Source: Congregicoccus sp964517665
Lineage (GTDB): Bacteria > Verrucomicrobiota > Verrucomicrobiia > Opitutales > Opitutaceae
Assembly (NCBI GenBank): GCA_964517665.1
Contig: CAZFCY010000004.1
Span: 5,965-69,964, forward strand
DNA length: 64,000 nucleotides
Direction: 5' to 3'
How positions within the stretch are numbered: the first letter of the stretch is position 1; each line of letters opens with the position of its first letter. A program made the translations under genes and the position numbers. The notes below the pieces were generated by a model. It saw nothing but the letters and a program-made list of their open reading frames with translations. It was not told the origin of the DNA and did no database searches. Shown here in pieces: positions 9,118 through 19,010 of the stretch.

Positions 9118-10248
9118 ATGGTTGCGCGCATCTTTCTTCGTTGCATCCTTCCGGTCGCGCTCGTCGTCACCGGATACTTCGTCGTTCGGATTCTGTTTCA
9201 ACAGACCGCCATCGTCGTTCCGGTCGTCCGCGAGGACGCGTCCAATCTGGCGCCCGGGACCGTGACCGTTTACTCCGAACGCTCGGCTGAGGTGCAATCC
9301 GATGTCTCGGGGCGCGTCGTGGTGAGCAGGCTCAAGCTCGCCACTCCGGTGAAGGCGGGGGATGTGCTCGCGCAGCTCGACACCAGCGCGGTGCAGATCC
9401 AGATCGAGAAGGACGAGAACGAGATCAAAGTGGCGAAACAGAAGCTCGAGATTGGGAACCCGGCGGTGCTGGTTCAGTTGCAGAACGCGCGCGACGATCT
9501 GGCGCTTCAGGAGGAGCAACTCGCGCGCGGGACGGTGGGGCGGCTGGTCGTCGAGCGCTCGCGCCGGGGAGTCGAGCAGCTCGAGCAGCAGATCGCCTTG
9601 GACAAGGTCAATCTCGAGCAGCAGGTGTTCAACCTCGAGACCCAGCTCGCGCTGAACAAGCGGACACTCGGCTTGATGACGATCACCTCTCCCATCGATG
9701 GCGTCGTGGCCGAGGTGATCTCGCGCGTGGGCGACCTCGTGAATCCGGGAAACATCATCGCTCGGGTGACTTCCGATGCCCGCATCGTCGAGGCGAAGGT
9801 GAGCGAGGAGAATTTTGCCGGGGTGAAGATCGGGCAGAAGGCCACGGTGCGCTTCACGCAGTATGGAAACGCGTTGTTCGACGCCACGGTCGCGAGGATC
9901 CTCCCCGAGGCCGATCCGCTGACCCAGCGCTACCGCGTGCACCTCGATGTCGGGATCGAAGGCGAGAAACTCGTGCCGGGCATCACGGGCGAGGCGAGCA
10001 TCCTGCTCGACCTGCACGAGGACGCGCTGGTGATTCCGCGCGCGGCGCTCATGGCGGACTGGGTTTTCGTGGTCGAGGATGGCGTCGTCGTTCGCCGCCA
10101 GGTGAAGCCGGGGTTCACCGGATTGGACGTCGTCGAGATTCTCGAGGGCCTTTCCGAGGGCGACCTCGTGATCGTGGCGGATCTCGATCGCTTTCGCGAT
10201 GGCGACCGCGTGCGCACGAGGTCATGGACGGAGGAGGACGCGCGCTGA
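9118..10248 (+). CDS. Periplasmic membrane-fusion (HlyD/MacA-type) adaptor
   Basis: The 376-residue product has an N-terminal membrane anchor (about residues 8-27). A lipoyl/barrel half (ERSAEVQSDVSGRVVVSRL...VKAGDVLAQLD) is followed by a coiled-coil hairpin at about residues 95-190. The second half-motif is MTITSPIDGVVAEVISRVGDLVNPGNIIARV. A beta-barrel and membrane-proximal domain follow (VEDGVVVRRQVKPGFTGLDVVEILEGLSEGDLVIV). This architecture links an inner-membrane ABC transporter to a TolC channel. It is 3 bp downstream of the TolC-like gene and upstream of MacB-like permease and ATPase genes. Confidence 0.88.
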   Translation: MVARIFLRCILPVALVVTGYFVVRILFQQTAIVVPVVREDASNLAPGTVTVYSERSAEVQSDVSGRVVVSRLKLATPVKAGDVLAQLDTSAVQIQIEKDENEIKVAKQKLEIGNPAVLVQLQNARDDLALQEEQLARGTVGRLVVERSRRGVEQLEQQIALDKVNLEQQVFNLETQLALNKRTLGLMTITSPIDGVVAEVISRVGDLVNPGNIIARVTSDARIVEAKVSEENFAGVKIGQKATVRFTQYGNALFDATVARILPEADPLTQRYRVHLDVGIEGEKLVPGITGEASILLDLHEDALVIPRAALMADWVFVVEDGVVVRRQVKPGFTGLDVVEILEGLSEGDLVIVADLDRFRDGDRVRTRSWTEEDAR

Positions 10249-10254
10249 GACGCG

Positions 10255-10435
10255 CGTGGTCGAAATGTCTGAAGGTCGAATGTCGAAGGTCGGAATAGCG
10301 CGGGAGAGATTGCCAATGGCGCGTTTTCCACGAGAAATGCGAAGCGGCGCGAAAGAGTCGTTCTTCGACTTTGGACTTGAGACTTTGGACCTTCGACCGC
10401 GCCGCCGCCGCTTACTTTGGACCTTCGACTCCCTT
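10255..10435 (+). repeat. Inverted array of GTCGAAR-type 7-bp repeats
   Basis: Most of the 190-bp gap between the adaptor and permease genes is made of degenerate 7-mers of the type GTCGAAG/GTCCAAA. A direct block lies at about 10259-10298. Inverted blocks lie at about 10365-10397 and 10413-10430; read on the minus strand the first gives five consecutive 7-mers. The opposed blocks could fold into a long imperfect hairpin in the mRNA between two co-directional genes. The same repeat type occurs at 31304-31341. Confidence 0.75.
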
Positions 10436-10439
10436 CCGG

Positions 10440-11693
10440 ATGTCTCCTAATCTCCGGATCGCCCTTCGCTTTCTTTTTGCCCGCAAGCGCTCGATGTTGA
10501 TGAGCCTGACGGGGATCGTCTTCGGCGTCGGTTTCTTCATCGTCACGCAGGCGCAGACGAGCGGGTTCGAGGAGTTCTTCATCCGGACCATCCTCGGCAC
10601 CGAGGGCGCGATCCGGGTGGAGGACAAGTTTCAGGACACGTTGCGCGCGATCGGCGCGGGCGGGGCCGGTTCCTCGTCCCGATTCCAGGTCTCGGATCGC
10701 GACAGCCGCCGCTATGTCGAGGGCGTCGAATACCCGCAGCTCGTGCGGGAGGCGCTGGGGCAGTTTCCGAACGTGGCGGCAGTGTCGGAGATCGTGAGCG
10801 GCTCCGTGCTTGCGGAGAGTCCGTTGCGCAACGCCCAGGCGCAGATCCTCGGGATCAATCTCGGCGACCATCTTCAGGTGTCGGACCTCGCGAGCCAGAT
10901 CATCCTGGGGGACGCGAACCGGTTTCGCGCGGACCTCATCGGGGCGTTGATCGGCGTGAATCTCGCGGAGCGTTTGCAGGTGTCGGTGGGGGACACGATA
11001 ACGCTTTCGAACATGGCCGGCGGCAATCGGCGTTTTCGCATCGACGGGGTGTTCCGGACGGGCAGTCGCGACATCGACAAGATCCGGCTCTATGTGCACA
11101 TGAGCGAGGCGCGGTCGCTGTTGAAGCGGCCGTTTGGCGCGTCCTATTTGCAGGTCCACCTCTTCGATCGCGATCGCGCGCCGATGGACGCGTTGCGGAT
11201 GGAAGACGTCCTGCAGCACTCCGTCACGAGCTGGCAGGAGCGCGAGGAGGTCTGGCTCGATGTTTTCACCGCGTTGCAGGTCTCGTCGGCCATCACGGTT
11301 TCCACGATCATCCTCATCTCCGGCCTCGGGATGTTCAACACGCTCGCCATGATGGTGATGGAGAAAACGCGCGAGATTTCGATCCTGCGCTCGATGGGCT
11401 ACACGCGCAAAGACATCAGCCGGATCTTCGTCTGGCTGGGCGTGATCGTGCTCGCGATGGGCACGGTGACAGGCTGGCTCGTGGGCGCGGGCCTCACGTA
11501 TGGCGTGTCGCGCCTGCCGATCCGCATTCGCGGCATTTTCAGCACCGACCATTTCGTTGTGAATCCGTTGCCCTCGCATTACGTCATCGCGGCGATCACG
11601 GCCGCGATCATCGTCATGATCGCCAGCCTCATCCCCGCGCGGCGCGCGGCGCGGCTCGAGCCGGGCGACGTCATCCGGGGGACGGCGACATGA
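10440..11693 (+). CDS. MacB/LolC-type ABC transporter permease
   Basis: The start is set at 10440 (MSPNLRIALRFLFARKRSM), because the upstream in-frame ATG at 10371 lies inside the repeat array. The 417-residue product has one N-terminal membrane segment (LMSLTGIVFGVGFFIVTQA) and a large periplasmic MacB_PCD-like domain (residues about 45-270). A C-terminal FtsX domain has three membrane segments, including LILISGLGMFNTLAMMVMEKTREISILRSMGYTRKDISRIF. It ends in IPARRAARLEPGDVIRG, which is characteristic of the family. With the ATPase at 11800 and the adaptor and TolC genes it makes a complete tripartite system. Confidence 0.88.
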   Translation: MSPNLRIALRFLFARKRSMLMSLTGIVFGVGFFIVTQAQTSGFEEFFIRTILGTEGAIRVEDKFQDTLRAIGAGGAGSSSRFQVSDRDSRRYVEGVEYPQLVREALGQFPNVAAVSEIVSGSVLAESPLRNAQAQILGINLGDHLQVSDLASQIILGDANRFRADLIGALIGVNLAERLQVSVGDTITLSNMAGGNRRFRIDGVFRTGSRDIDKIRLYVHMSEARSLLKRPFGASYLQVHLFDRDRAPMDALRMEDVLQHSVTSWQEREEVWLDVFTALQVSSAITVSTIILISGLGMFNTLAMMVMEKTREISILRSMGYTRKDISRIFVWLGVIVLAMGTVTGWLVGAGLTYGVSRLPIRIRGIFSTDHFVVNPLPSHYVIAAITAAIIVMIASLIPARRAARLEPGDVIRGTAT

Positions 11694-11713
11694 CGAGAAA
11701 ATATCGCTCTCAG

Positions 11714-11780
11714 GCAGGAGCGGCTTCAGCCGCGATCATACGCGCATGCGCGTTCGAATCGCGGCTGAAGCCGCTCCTGC
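11714..11780 (+). repeat. REP/REPIN-like inverted repeat, copy 1
   Basis: Two arms of about 22 bp containing GCAGGAGCGGCTTCAGCC and its complement face each other across a short loop. The element sits between the permease stop and the ATPase start, so in-frame ATGs inside it create a false N-terminal extension of the ATPase. Close copies occur at 40162-40231 and 59332-59401. The form (short palindromic unit, paired inverted copies, intergenic) matches REP doublets; no RAYT transposase gene is seen in the window. Confidence 0.8.
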
Positions 11781-11799
11781 GTTTTTGTTCGAGGCCACG

Positions 11800-12507
<708 letters not shown>

Positions 12508-12964
12508 CCGGCGAGGGCGCGGAGAACGGATCCGTCCGGTCAAATCGAACGATCCGATCGTGCCGTTCCGTTCGATGCGAGGCGCCGCTGAAACCCTTAA
12601 AAACATTAGTGCTCGGCGCGCGGCAAATTGCTGTTGCTTATGGGTCCGCGCATTTCCCGGCGCCCCCCCTTTTTTAATTGCGTTGCAAATCCGCGATTCG
12701 TTTCCTGCCGGACAATTTTTGCACAGTAAGTCATCCCCGACAAAACCGTGGCATCAGGCACTTCCCGAAAAACATTCTTGAGCGCGTGTGTGGCCTTGGT
12801 CGTAGGCGCGATCGCGTTGCCCCGCACACTCCGCGGGAAGCCTTCCGGCTCCTCGAGTCGCGCCAGGGCATCCATCAAGCTCGAGCCGGACCCCCGCGCG
12901 ATTTCCCGTCGTGGCGTGAACGGCTGATCGCTTCACCTTTCCGCGTCCGCTCCCCCCTTTCATC
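12508..12964. other. Intergenic region upstream of the respiratory operon
   Basis: No convincing gene lies in these 457 bp. Short frames on both strands lack recognisable domains. The region should contain the promoter of the actA operon, and its AT-richer part (about 12590-12730) is the likeliest place. I cannot assign a -35/-10 pair with confidence. Confidence 0.5.
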
Positions 12965-13618
12965 ATGTCGAAGGTGTTTCCCAAATCGGCCAACACGCTC
13001 CCGCTGAAGATCGCGGTTTTCCTCGTGGTCTTCGCCGGCACCGTCCTCGCCGGTGTGAACTACTACGCCACGCCCAAGTACACACGAGTGGGGTACGCGC
13101 CGATCCAGCCGGTTCCGTTCGAGCACAGCCTGCACGCGGGGCAGCTCGGGATCGATTGCCGCTACTGCCACACGCACGTGGAGGAGTCGGACCACTCGAA
13201 TGTCCCGGCCACGCACACCTGCATGGCGTGCCACAGCATCATCAAGACGGACAGCCCGCTGCTGGCTCCGGTGCGCGCGAGCTACGAGACCGGCGAGCCG
13301 GTGCCGTGGGCCCGCATCCACAAGGCGCCCGATTACGTTTACTTCAGCCATCAGGTTCACGTGAATCGCGGCATCAGTTGCTACGAATGCCACGGCCAGG
13401 TGAACGAGATGCCCGTGATGTTCCAGGCGCATTCCCAGAGCATGGGCTGGTGCCTCGATTGTCACCGCGCGCCTGAGAAGCAAATCCGTCCCCTCGACGA
13501 GGTCTTCAACCTCGACTGGCACGCCGCCAGCCCGGAGGCCCAGATCGAGCTGGGCCGCGAGCTGGTGGGCAAATGGAACGTCAAGCCGCCGCAGAGTTGC
13601 TCCGGCTGTCACCGATGA
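12965..13618 (+). CDS. actA: Alternative complex III pentaheme cytochrome c subunit ActA
   Basis: The 217-residue protein has an N-terminal membrane anchor (LKIAVFLVVFAGTVLAGVNYYA) and five CxxCH haem c sites in order: CRYCH, CMACH, CYECH, CLDCH and CSGCH. Additional His residues (HSLHAGQ, SHQVHVNRG) suit bis-His ligation. This pattern matches ActA of alternative complex III, the periplasmic pentaheme subunit that takes electrons from quinol oxidation and passes them toward the monoheme subunit ActE. It is the first gene of the operon. Its stop overlaps the actB start (ATGA at 13615-13618). Confidence 0.93.
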   Translation: MSKVFPKSANTLPLKIAVFLVVFAGTVLAGVNYYATPKYTRVGYAPIQPVPFEHSLHAGQLGIDCRYCHTHVEESDHSNVPATHTCMACHSIIKTDSPLLAPVRASYETGEPVPWARIHKAPDYVYFSHQVHVNRGISCYECHGQVNEMPVMFQAHSQSMGWCLDCHRAPEKQIRPLDEVFNLDWHAASPEAQIELGRELVGKWNVKPPQSCSGCHR

Positions 13619-16600
13619 AACGCGTTTTCAAACATCCCGAACCCTCCCGCGCCGAACAGACCGGTCCTCGCTACTGGCGCAGCCTCGACGAGCTGCAGCA
13701 AACTCCAGGCTTCAAGGAGTACGTGGCGCGCGAATTCCCGGAAGGCGCCTCGGAACTGGACGAGGTCGATCGCCGGCACTTCTTCAAAATCATGGCGGCC
13801 TCCTTCGCCTTCGGAGGCTTTGCCTTCGCCGGCTGCCGCCGGCCCGAGGCGAAGATCCTCGCGTATGCGAAGACGCCCGAGCACGCGATCCCGGGGCTTC
13901 CGCTTTATTTCGCGTCGTCGTTTCCGCTGCGCAAGAGCGCGACGCCGGTCGTGGTCGAGACGCACACCGGACGCCCGACGAAGATCGAGGGCAACCCGAG
14001 TTACGCGCCCAACGGCGGCGCCACGGACCTCGTCACGCAGGCTTCGGTTCTCGATCTCTACGATCCGGATCGCTCGACCTCGCACCGCAAGGGCTCCGCG
14101 CGCGCCACGGCCGCCGAGATCAACGACCTGCTCGCGGGCATCGCGGGCCGTTTCGGCGGCTCGCAGGGCGCCGGCCTCGCGTTTCTCGCCGGACAGTCGA
14201 GTTCGCCGACGCGCGCGCGGCTGGTCCGCGCGTTGAAGGCGCGATTCCCGCGCGCGCTCTGGGCGGAATACGAGCCGGTCGACGTCACCGTCGGCGAGCG
14301 CGTCGCGACCGCGCTCGCGGGCCGGCCGGCCAAGGTGCATTACGCATTCGCCGGGGCCGCCCGGGTGGTGTCGGTCGACGCTGATTTTCTCCAGACCGAG
14401 GACGGCCACGTGCAGTTCTCGCGTGATTTTGCCAGCGGTCGCCGCATGGCCAGATCGGGCGACGCGATGAACCGCCTCTACGCGGTCGAAAGCGCGCTCA
14501 CCCTGACCGGCGGCATGGCCGATCACCGCCTCCGGCTCGCGAGCGGTGAGATGACGGCGTTTCTCGCCCAACTCGCGCTCGCGGTGGGCGTCACCGGACC
14601 GGACGCGCTCGGCGCGCTGGCCGCGAAGTCGCCGGCCGATGCGAAGTGGGTGGAGGCCTGCGCCGCGGACCTCGCCTCCCATCGCGGCGCCAGCCTCGTC
14701 ATCCCGGGCGCGAATCTGCCCGAGGCGGCGCACGCCATCGCGCTCTTGATCAACCAGGCGCTGGGGAATGTGAACCGCACCGTGCTCGTGCTCGGCACGG
14801 AAGACGAGCCGGCCGCCGGGATCGCCGATGTCGCGGCCGCGATCCGCGATGGCACGGTCCAGACGCTCTTCGTGCTCGGAGGCAATCCGGCTTACAATGC
14901 CCCGGCGGATCTCGATTGGGCGGCGTTGCAGAAGTCGGGGCCGGAAGTCGTCCGGCTCGGTTATTACGAGGACGAGAGTTCCGACGGTGTGGCCTGGCAT
15001 CTTTCGGCCGCGCACTACCTCGAATCCTGGGGCGACGCGCGCACGGCCGAGGGAGTGATCGTGCCGGTGCAGCCCATGATCATGCCGCTCTTCGGCGGTT
15101 TGACCGAGATCGAGGTGCTCGCCCGGATTCTGGGAGAGCAGTCGCCTGATCCCTACAGCCAGGTTCTGGCGACGATTTCCGCTTTGCTGGGTGAAAACGC
15201 CGGCAAGGGTTTCAAGCAGTTCCTGCACGACGGCGTGCTGGAAGGCTCCGGCTACACGGCGGTGAGCCGCATCAACGCCGGCGCGGCGGGCGCGTTCATC
15301 GCCAATGCCCCGGCTCCGGTTTCGCCGGATTCGTCCGCGCTCGAGGTGCGTTTCTTCGCCGACCTCAAGATCGACGACGGTCGTTTCAACAACAACGGCT
15401 GGCTGCAGGAGTGCCCGGACCCGATCACGAAGCTCACCTGGGACAACGCGATCCTCATCAGCCCGCGCCTGGCGGCCGAACTCGGAGTCGTGGCGCCAAA
15501 CGCGGCGATCCAGATCATCCGCAAAAACCCGAACGCGATCGCGAACGGCAAGCAGATCGCGCACTACGCCGAGGTCACCGTCAACGGCCGCACGGTGAAG
15601 GGCGCGGTGCACATCCAGCCCGGGCTCGCGAACTACACGGTCATCCTTCCCCTCGGTTTCGGTCGCGCCAGGACCGGCCGCATCGGCGCGGGCGCGGGCT
15701 TCAACGCCTACGCCGCGCGCACCTCGGACGGCCTGTCGTTTGCCCAGGGCGGATCGATCAAGGTGGTCAAGGGCGAGACCGTCGTGCTCGCGACCACCCA
15801 GGAGCACTGGTCGATGGAGGGCCGCGCGCTCGTTCGCGAGGCGAACGTGGAGGATTTCGAAGCGCATCCCGATTTCGTGAAGCAGATCGGCATGGAGTCG
15901 CATTCGCCGAACCCTTACGGGAACGATTTCGACATGCCGCTTCACAGGAAGGTCGTCGAGACGCCGCGCGGCCAGTCGCTCTACGAGCACCCGAATCTCG
16001 ACGGAAGCACGCGCGCGACGGTGGACGGCACCCACCAGTGGGGCATGTCGATCGACCTCAACACCTGCACGGGCTGCAACGCCTGCGTGGTCGCGTGCCA
16101 GTCGGAAAACAACATCCCGATCGTCGGCCGCGATCAGGTGCGCCGCGGTCGCGAGATGCACTGGATCCGCCTCGATCGCTACTATTCGGACGGGCGCGCG
16201 ATGGGCTCGGCGTTTGGCGGCGCGGGAAATGCCGAGATTCCGGAGGATCCCCAGATTTCGTTGCAGCCGGTCGCCTGCATGCATTGCGAGACGGCGCCCT
16301 GCGAAACCGTCTGCCCGGTCAACGCGACCGTGCACGACGAGGAAGGCCTCAACGTGATGGCCTACAACCGCTGCATCGGCACCCGCTATTGCGCGAACAA
16401 CTGCCCCTACAAGGTGCGGCGTTTCAATTTCTTCGATTTCAACCAGCGCCAGATCGACCAGCTCTACATGGGGCCCGCGGGTCCGCATGGGATGCCCGAA
16501 CTGACGCAGATGAGCAAGAACCCCGACGTCACCGTGCGCATGCGCGGTGTGATGGAAAAGTGCACCTACTGCGTGCAACGCATCCAGGAGGCGAAGATCC

Positions 16601-16992
16601 ACGCCAAGGTCCGCGCCCGCGATTCCGCGGATGTCGCCGTTCGCGACGGCGATTTGAAGACGGCGTGCCAGCAGGTCTGCGCGACCAACGCGATCGTCTT
16701 CGGAAACCTTCTCGATCCCGAGAGCGCGGTTTCGAAGGCGAAGGCCTCCGAGCGCGACTACTCGCTGCTCGGTTACCTGAACACGCGGCCCCGCACGACT
16801 TACATGGCCCGCTTGCGCAACCCGAACAGGACGATGCCCGACTACTACGACATGCCGCTTTCGCGCGTGGAGTACAACGCCAAGAATCCGCACGGCCATC
16901 ACGAGGCGGGCCACGAAGGGCACGGAGCGGCGGGGCACGAGGCCGGCCATGCGTCCGAGGAAACTGCAACCCCCCATTCCCCGAGCCACTAA
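13615..16992 (+). CDS. actB: Alternative complex III iron-sulfur / molybdopterin-like subunit ActB
   Basis: The start at 13615 overlaps the actA stop. The 1125-residue protein has a Tat-type signal region that follows about 50 cytosolic residues and ends in a lipobox-like AGC (DRRHFFKIMAAS...FAGC, residues about 58-80), suggesting a Tat-exported lipoprotein. Residues about 100-750 resemble a molybdopterin oxidoreductase domain that, in characterised ActB, carries no cofactor. The C-terminal part is a ferredoxin-like domain with four Cys clusters: CTGCNACVVAC, CMHCETAPCETVCP, CIGTRYCANNCP and KCTYCVQRI. The tail is very His-rich (GHHEAGHEGHGAAGHEAGHA). It overlaps actC by one base. Confidence 0.93.
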   Translation: MKRVFKHPEPSRAEQTGPRYWRSLDELQQTPGFKEYVAREFPEGASELDEVDRRHFFKIMAASFAFGGFAFAGCRRPEAKILAYAKTPEHAIPGLPLYFASSFPLRKSATPVVVETHTGRPTKIEGNPSYAPNGGATDLVTQASVLDLYDPDRSTSHRKGSARATAAEINDLLAGIAGRFGGSQGAGLAFLAGQSSSPTRARLVRALKARFPRALWAEYEPVDVTVGERVATALAGRPAKVHYAFAGAARVVSVDADFLQTEDGHVQFSRDFASGRRMARSGDAMNRLYAVESALTLTGGMADHRLRLASGEMTAFLAQLALAVGVTGPDALGALAAKSPADAKWVEACAADLASHRGASLVIPGANLPEAAHAIALLINQALGNVNRTVLVLGTEDEPAAGIADVAAAIRDGTVQTLFVLGGNPAYNAPADLDWAALQKSGPEVVRLGYYEDESSDGVAWHLSAAHYLESWGDARTAEGVIVPVQPMIMPLFGGLTEIEVLARILGEQSPDPYSQVLATISALLGENAGKGFKQFLHDGVLEGSGYTAVSRINAGAAGAFIANAPAPVSPDSSALEVRFFADLKIDDGRFNNNGWLQECPDPITKLTWDNAILISPRLAAELGVVAPNAAIQIIRKNPNAIANGKQIAHYAEVTVNGRTVKGAVHIQPGLANYTVILPLGFGRARTGRIGAGAGFNAYAARTSDGLSFAQGGSIKVVKGETVVLATTQEHWSMEGRALVREANVEDFEAHPDFVKQIGMESHSPNPYGNDFDMPLHRKVVETPRGQSLYEHPNLDGSTRATVDGTHQWGMSIDLNTCTGCNACVVACQSENNIPIVGRDQVRRGREMHWIRLDRYYSDGRAMGSAFGGAGNAEIPEDPQISLQPVACMHCETAPCETVCPVNATVHDEEGLNVMAYNRCIGTRYCANNCPYKVRRFNFFDFNQRQIDQLYMGPAGPHGMPELTQMSKNPDVTVRMRGVMEKCTYCVQRIQEAKIHAKVRARDSADVAVRDGDLKTACQQVCATNAIVFGNLLDPESAVSKAKASERDYSLLGYLNTRPRTTYMARLRNPNRTMPDYYDMPLSRVEYNAKNPHGHHEAGHEGHGAAGHEAGHASEETATPHSPSH

Positions 16993-18464
16993 TGGACCGC
17001 GCTGAAATGCATTCCGCGAGCGGCCACGCCGCCACCCACGCCTCCGGCCCGGCCGTGTTGCGCGAGGTGAATCCCGCCATTTTCCCCCGGGCTCCGCTCG
17101 TCGAACATGGCCGGAGCTTCAACTGGATCACCGAGAAGATCTGTGGCATCGTCGAGGAGAAGACGCCGCGCTGGTGGTGGATCGCGTTCGGCGTGGCGTG
17201 TTTTATCGCGTCGTTCACCGTCGCCGGCCTGATTTATCTCGTGGTGACGGGCACGGGCGTCTGGGGCCTCGCCCATCCGACCAACTGGGGCTGGGCGATC
17301 GTGAACTTCGTGTTCTGGATCGGCATCGGCCACGCGGGCACGCTCATCTCCGCGATCCTGTGCCTCCTGCGGCAGAAGTGGCGCACGTCGATCAATCGCG
17401 CGGCGGAGGCCATGACGATCTTCGCCGTCATCTGCGCCGCGATCTTTCCGGTCTTCCACACGGGCCGCGTCTGGTTTGCGCTCTGGCCGGGGTTTTTGAT
17501 TCCGTTTCCCAACGCGAATTATATCTGGCCGAACTTCCGCAGCCCGCTGGAGTGGGACGTGTTCGCGGTCTCGACCTACGGGACGGTTTCGGTGCTGTTC
17601 TGGTATGTCGGCCTCGTTCCGGACTTCGCCACCGTGCGCGACCGCGCGAAGACGCGCCTGCGCAAGATCATGTATGGCATCGTGGCCATGGGCTGGCGCG
17701 GCAGCAACCGCCACTGGAGCAACTACGAAATGGCCTACCTCATGCTGGCCGGCCTTTCGACCCCGCTCGTGCTTTCGGTGCACACGATCGTGTCCTTCGA
17801 CTTCGCCGTCGCGCTGATCCCGGGCTGGCACACGACGATTTTCCCTCCCTATTTCGTCGAGGGCGCGATCTTCTCCGGCTTCGGCATGGTGCTCACGCTC
17901 ATGCTGCCGCTGCGCTCGATCTATCGCCTGGAGGATCTGATCACGCAGTATCACATCGACTGCATGTGCAAGATCGTCCTCGCGACGGGCACGATGGTGG
18001 GCTACGCCTACGCGATGGAGTTCTTCATCGCGTGGTACGGCGCGAACCCCTTTGAAGGCTTCGCTTTCATCAACCGCGCGTTCGGCCATTACGCGTGGGC
18101 CTACTGGATCATGATCAGTTGCAACGTGATCACGCCCCAGTTCTTCTGGTTCAAGGCGGTCCGGCAGAACACCACGCTGGTCTGGGTGCTTTCGATCTTC
18201 GTCAATGTCGGCATGTGGTTCGAGCGGTTCGTCATCGCGGTGACCTCGCTCGCCCGCGACTTCCTTCCCACGAGCTGGGGCTATTTCTCCCCGACGGTCG
18301 TCGATATATTCACCTACTTTGGAACCTTCGGGGTGTTCAGTTTCTTCTTCCTGCTCTTCGTCCGCTTCATCCCGCTGATGGCGATCGCGGAGATCAAGGC
18401 CGTGACCCCGCAGGCGCACGCGCATCCGGGGCATGGCGGGCACGGCGCCCTTTCGCACGAGTAA
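16992..18464 (+). CDS. actC: Alternative complex III membrane subunit ActC (NrfD-like)
   Basis: The 490-residue protein has about ten membrane segments and is an NrfD/PsrC-type quinol-interacting subunit. Typical features are TGTGVWGLAHPTNWGWAIVNFVFWIGIGHAGTLISAIL, FHTGRVWFALWP, and a His-rich C-terminus (HAHPGHGGHGALSHE). The start at 16992 shares its A with the actB TAA stop. NrfD-like subunits bind quinol without haem, and in alternative complex III ActC lies beside ActB. A longer in-frame reading through actB is an antiphase shadow. Confidence 0.93.
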   Translation: MDRAEMHSASGHAATHASGPAVLREVNPAIFPRAPLVEHGRSFNWITEKICGIVEEKTPRWWWIAFGVACFIASFTVAGLIYLVVTGTGVWGLAHPTNWGWAIVNFVFWIGIGHAGTLISAILCLLRQKWRTSINRAAEAMTIFAVICAAIFPVFHTGRVWFALWPGFLIPFPNANYIWPNFRSPLEWDVFAVSTYGTVSVLFWYVGLVPDFATVRDRAKTRLRKIMYGIVAMGWRGSNRHWSNYEMAYLMLAGLSTPLVLSVHTIVSFDFAVALIPGWHTTIFPPYFVEGAIFSGFGMVLTLMLPLRSIYRLEDLITQYHIDCMCKIVLATGTMVGYAYAMEFFIAWYGANPFEGFAFINRAFGHYAWAYWIMISCNVITPQFFWFKAVRQNTTLVWVLSIFVNVGMWFERFVIAVTSLARDFLPTSWGYFSPTVVDIFTYFGTFGVFSFFFLLFVRFIPLMAIAEIKAVTPQAHAHPGHGGHGALSHE

Positions 18465-18470
18465 CCGGCC

Positions 18471-19004
18471 ATGACGAAGCAACTCAACGGACTCATCGCT
18501 CGTTTCGAGACCCCCGGCGCCGTCATGCGCGCCGCGGAGCTGGTGCGCGATTCGGGCTATACGAAGTGGGACGTCATCACGCCCTTCCCCGTCCACGGCC
18601 TCGACGCGGCGATGGGCGTGCGGCGCTCGAAGGTGCCGCGTTTTTCGCTCGCCGGCGGCATCACCGGCTTCTCCTGCGGCATGCTCATGATCTGGTGGAT
18701 GAACGCCCACGACTATTCGCTCGTCGTCGGCGGCAAGCCGATGTTCAGCCCCATGTTCGCGTTCCCCATCAGCTACGAGCTGACCATCCTGCTCTCGGCC
18801 TTCGCCACCATCTTCGGCATGTTCTTTCTCAATCGCCTGCCGATGTTTTATCACCCCGTGATGAAATCCGAGCACACCAGCCGGGCGACGGATGACGCGT
18901 TCTTTATCGTGCTCGAGTCGCGCGACCCGAAGTTCTCCCGGGATGGCGCCCGCAAGCTGCTCGAGTCGGCCGGCGGCCTGGAAATCAACGAACTGGAGGA
19001 CTGA
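18471..19004 (+). CDS. actD: Alternative complex III subunit ActD (DUF3341)
   Basis: The 177-residue protein matches the DUF3341/ActD pattern. A soluble N-terminal module (LIARFETPGAVMRAAELVRDSGYTKWDVITPFPVHGLD) precedes two membrane helices (FSLAGGITGFSCGMLMIWWM and a second near YELTILLSAFATIFGMFFL). The C-terminus DDAFFIVLESRDPKFSRDGARKLLESAGG is highly characteristic. It sits 6 bp after actC and 6 bp before actE. In solved complexes ActD spans the membrane beside ActC and carries no redox cofactor. Confidence 0.92.
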   Translation: MTKQLNGLIARFETPGAVMRAAELVRDSGYTKWDVITPFPVHGLDAAMGVRRSKVPRFSLAGGITGFSCGMLMIWWMNAHDYSLVVGGKPMFSPMFAFPISYELTILLSAFATIFGMFFLNRLPMFYHPVMKSEHTSRATDDAFFIVLESRDPKFSRDGARKLLESAGGLEINELED

Positions 19005-19010
19005 CCGGCC

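Noticed and set aside
7786..10017. A minus-strand frame of 743 codons opposite the TolC and adaptor genes
   Set aside because: Composition is typical of high-GC antisense; it spans two genes and has no start context.
11746..11799. N-terminal extension of the LolD-type ATPase
   Set aside because: The extension is encoded by the REP-like repeat and is not conserved-looking; ATG at 11800 fits the family.
13609..16989. A minus-strand open frame of 1126 codons opposite actB
   Set aside because: It is a GC-driven shadow: Arg/Ala/Asp/His-rich, with no domain, exactly antisense to a well-supported gene.
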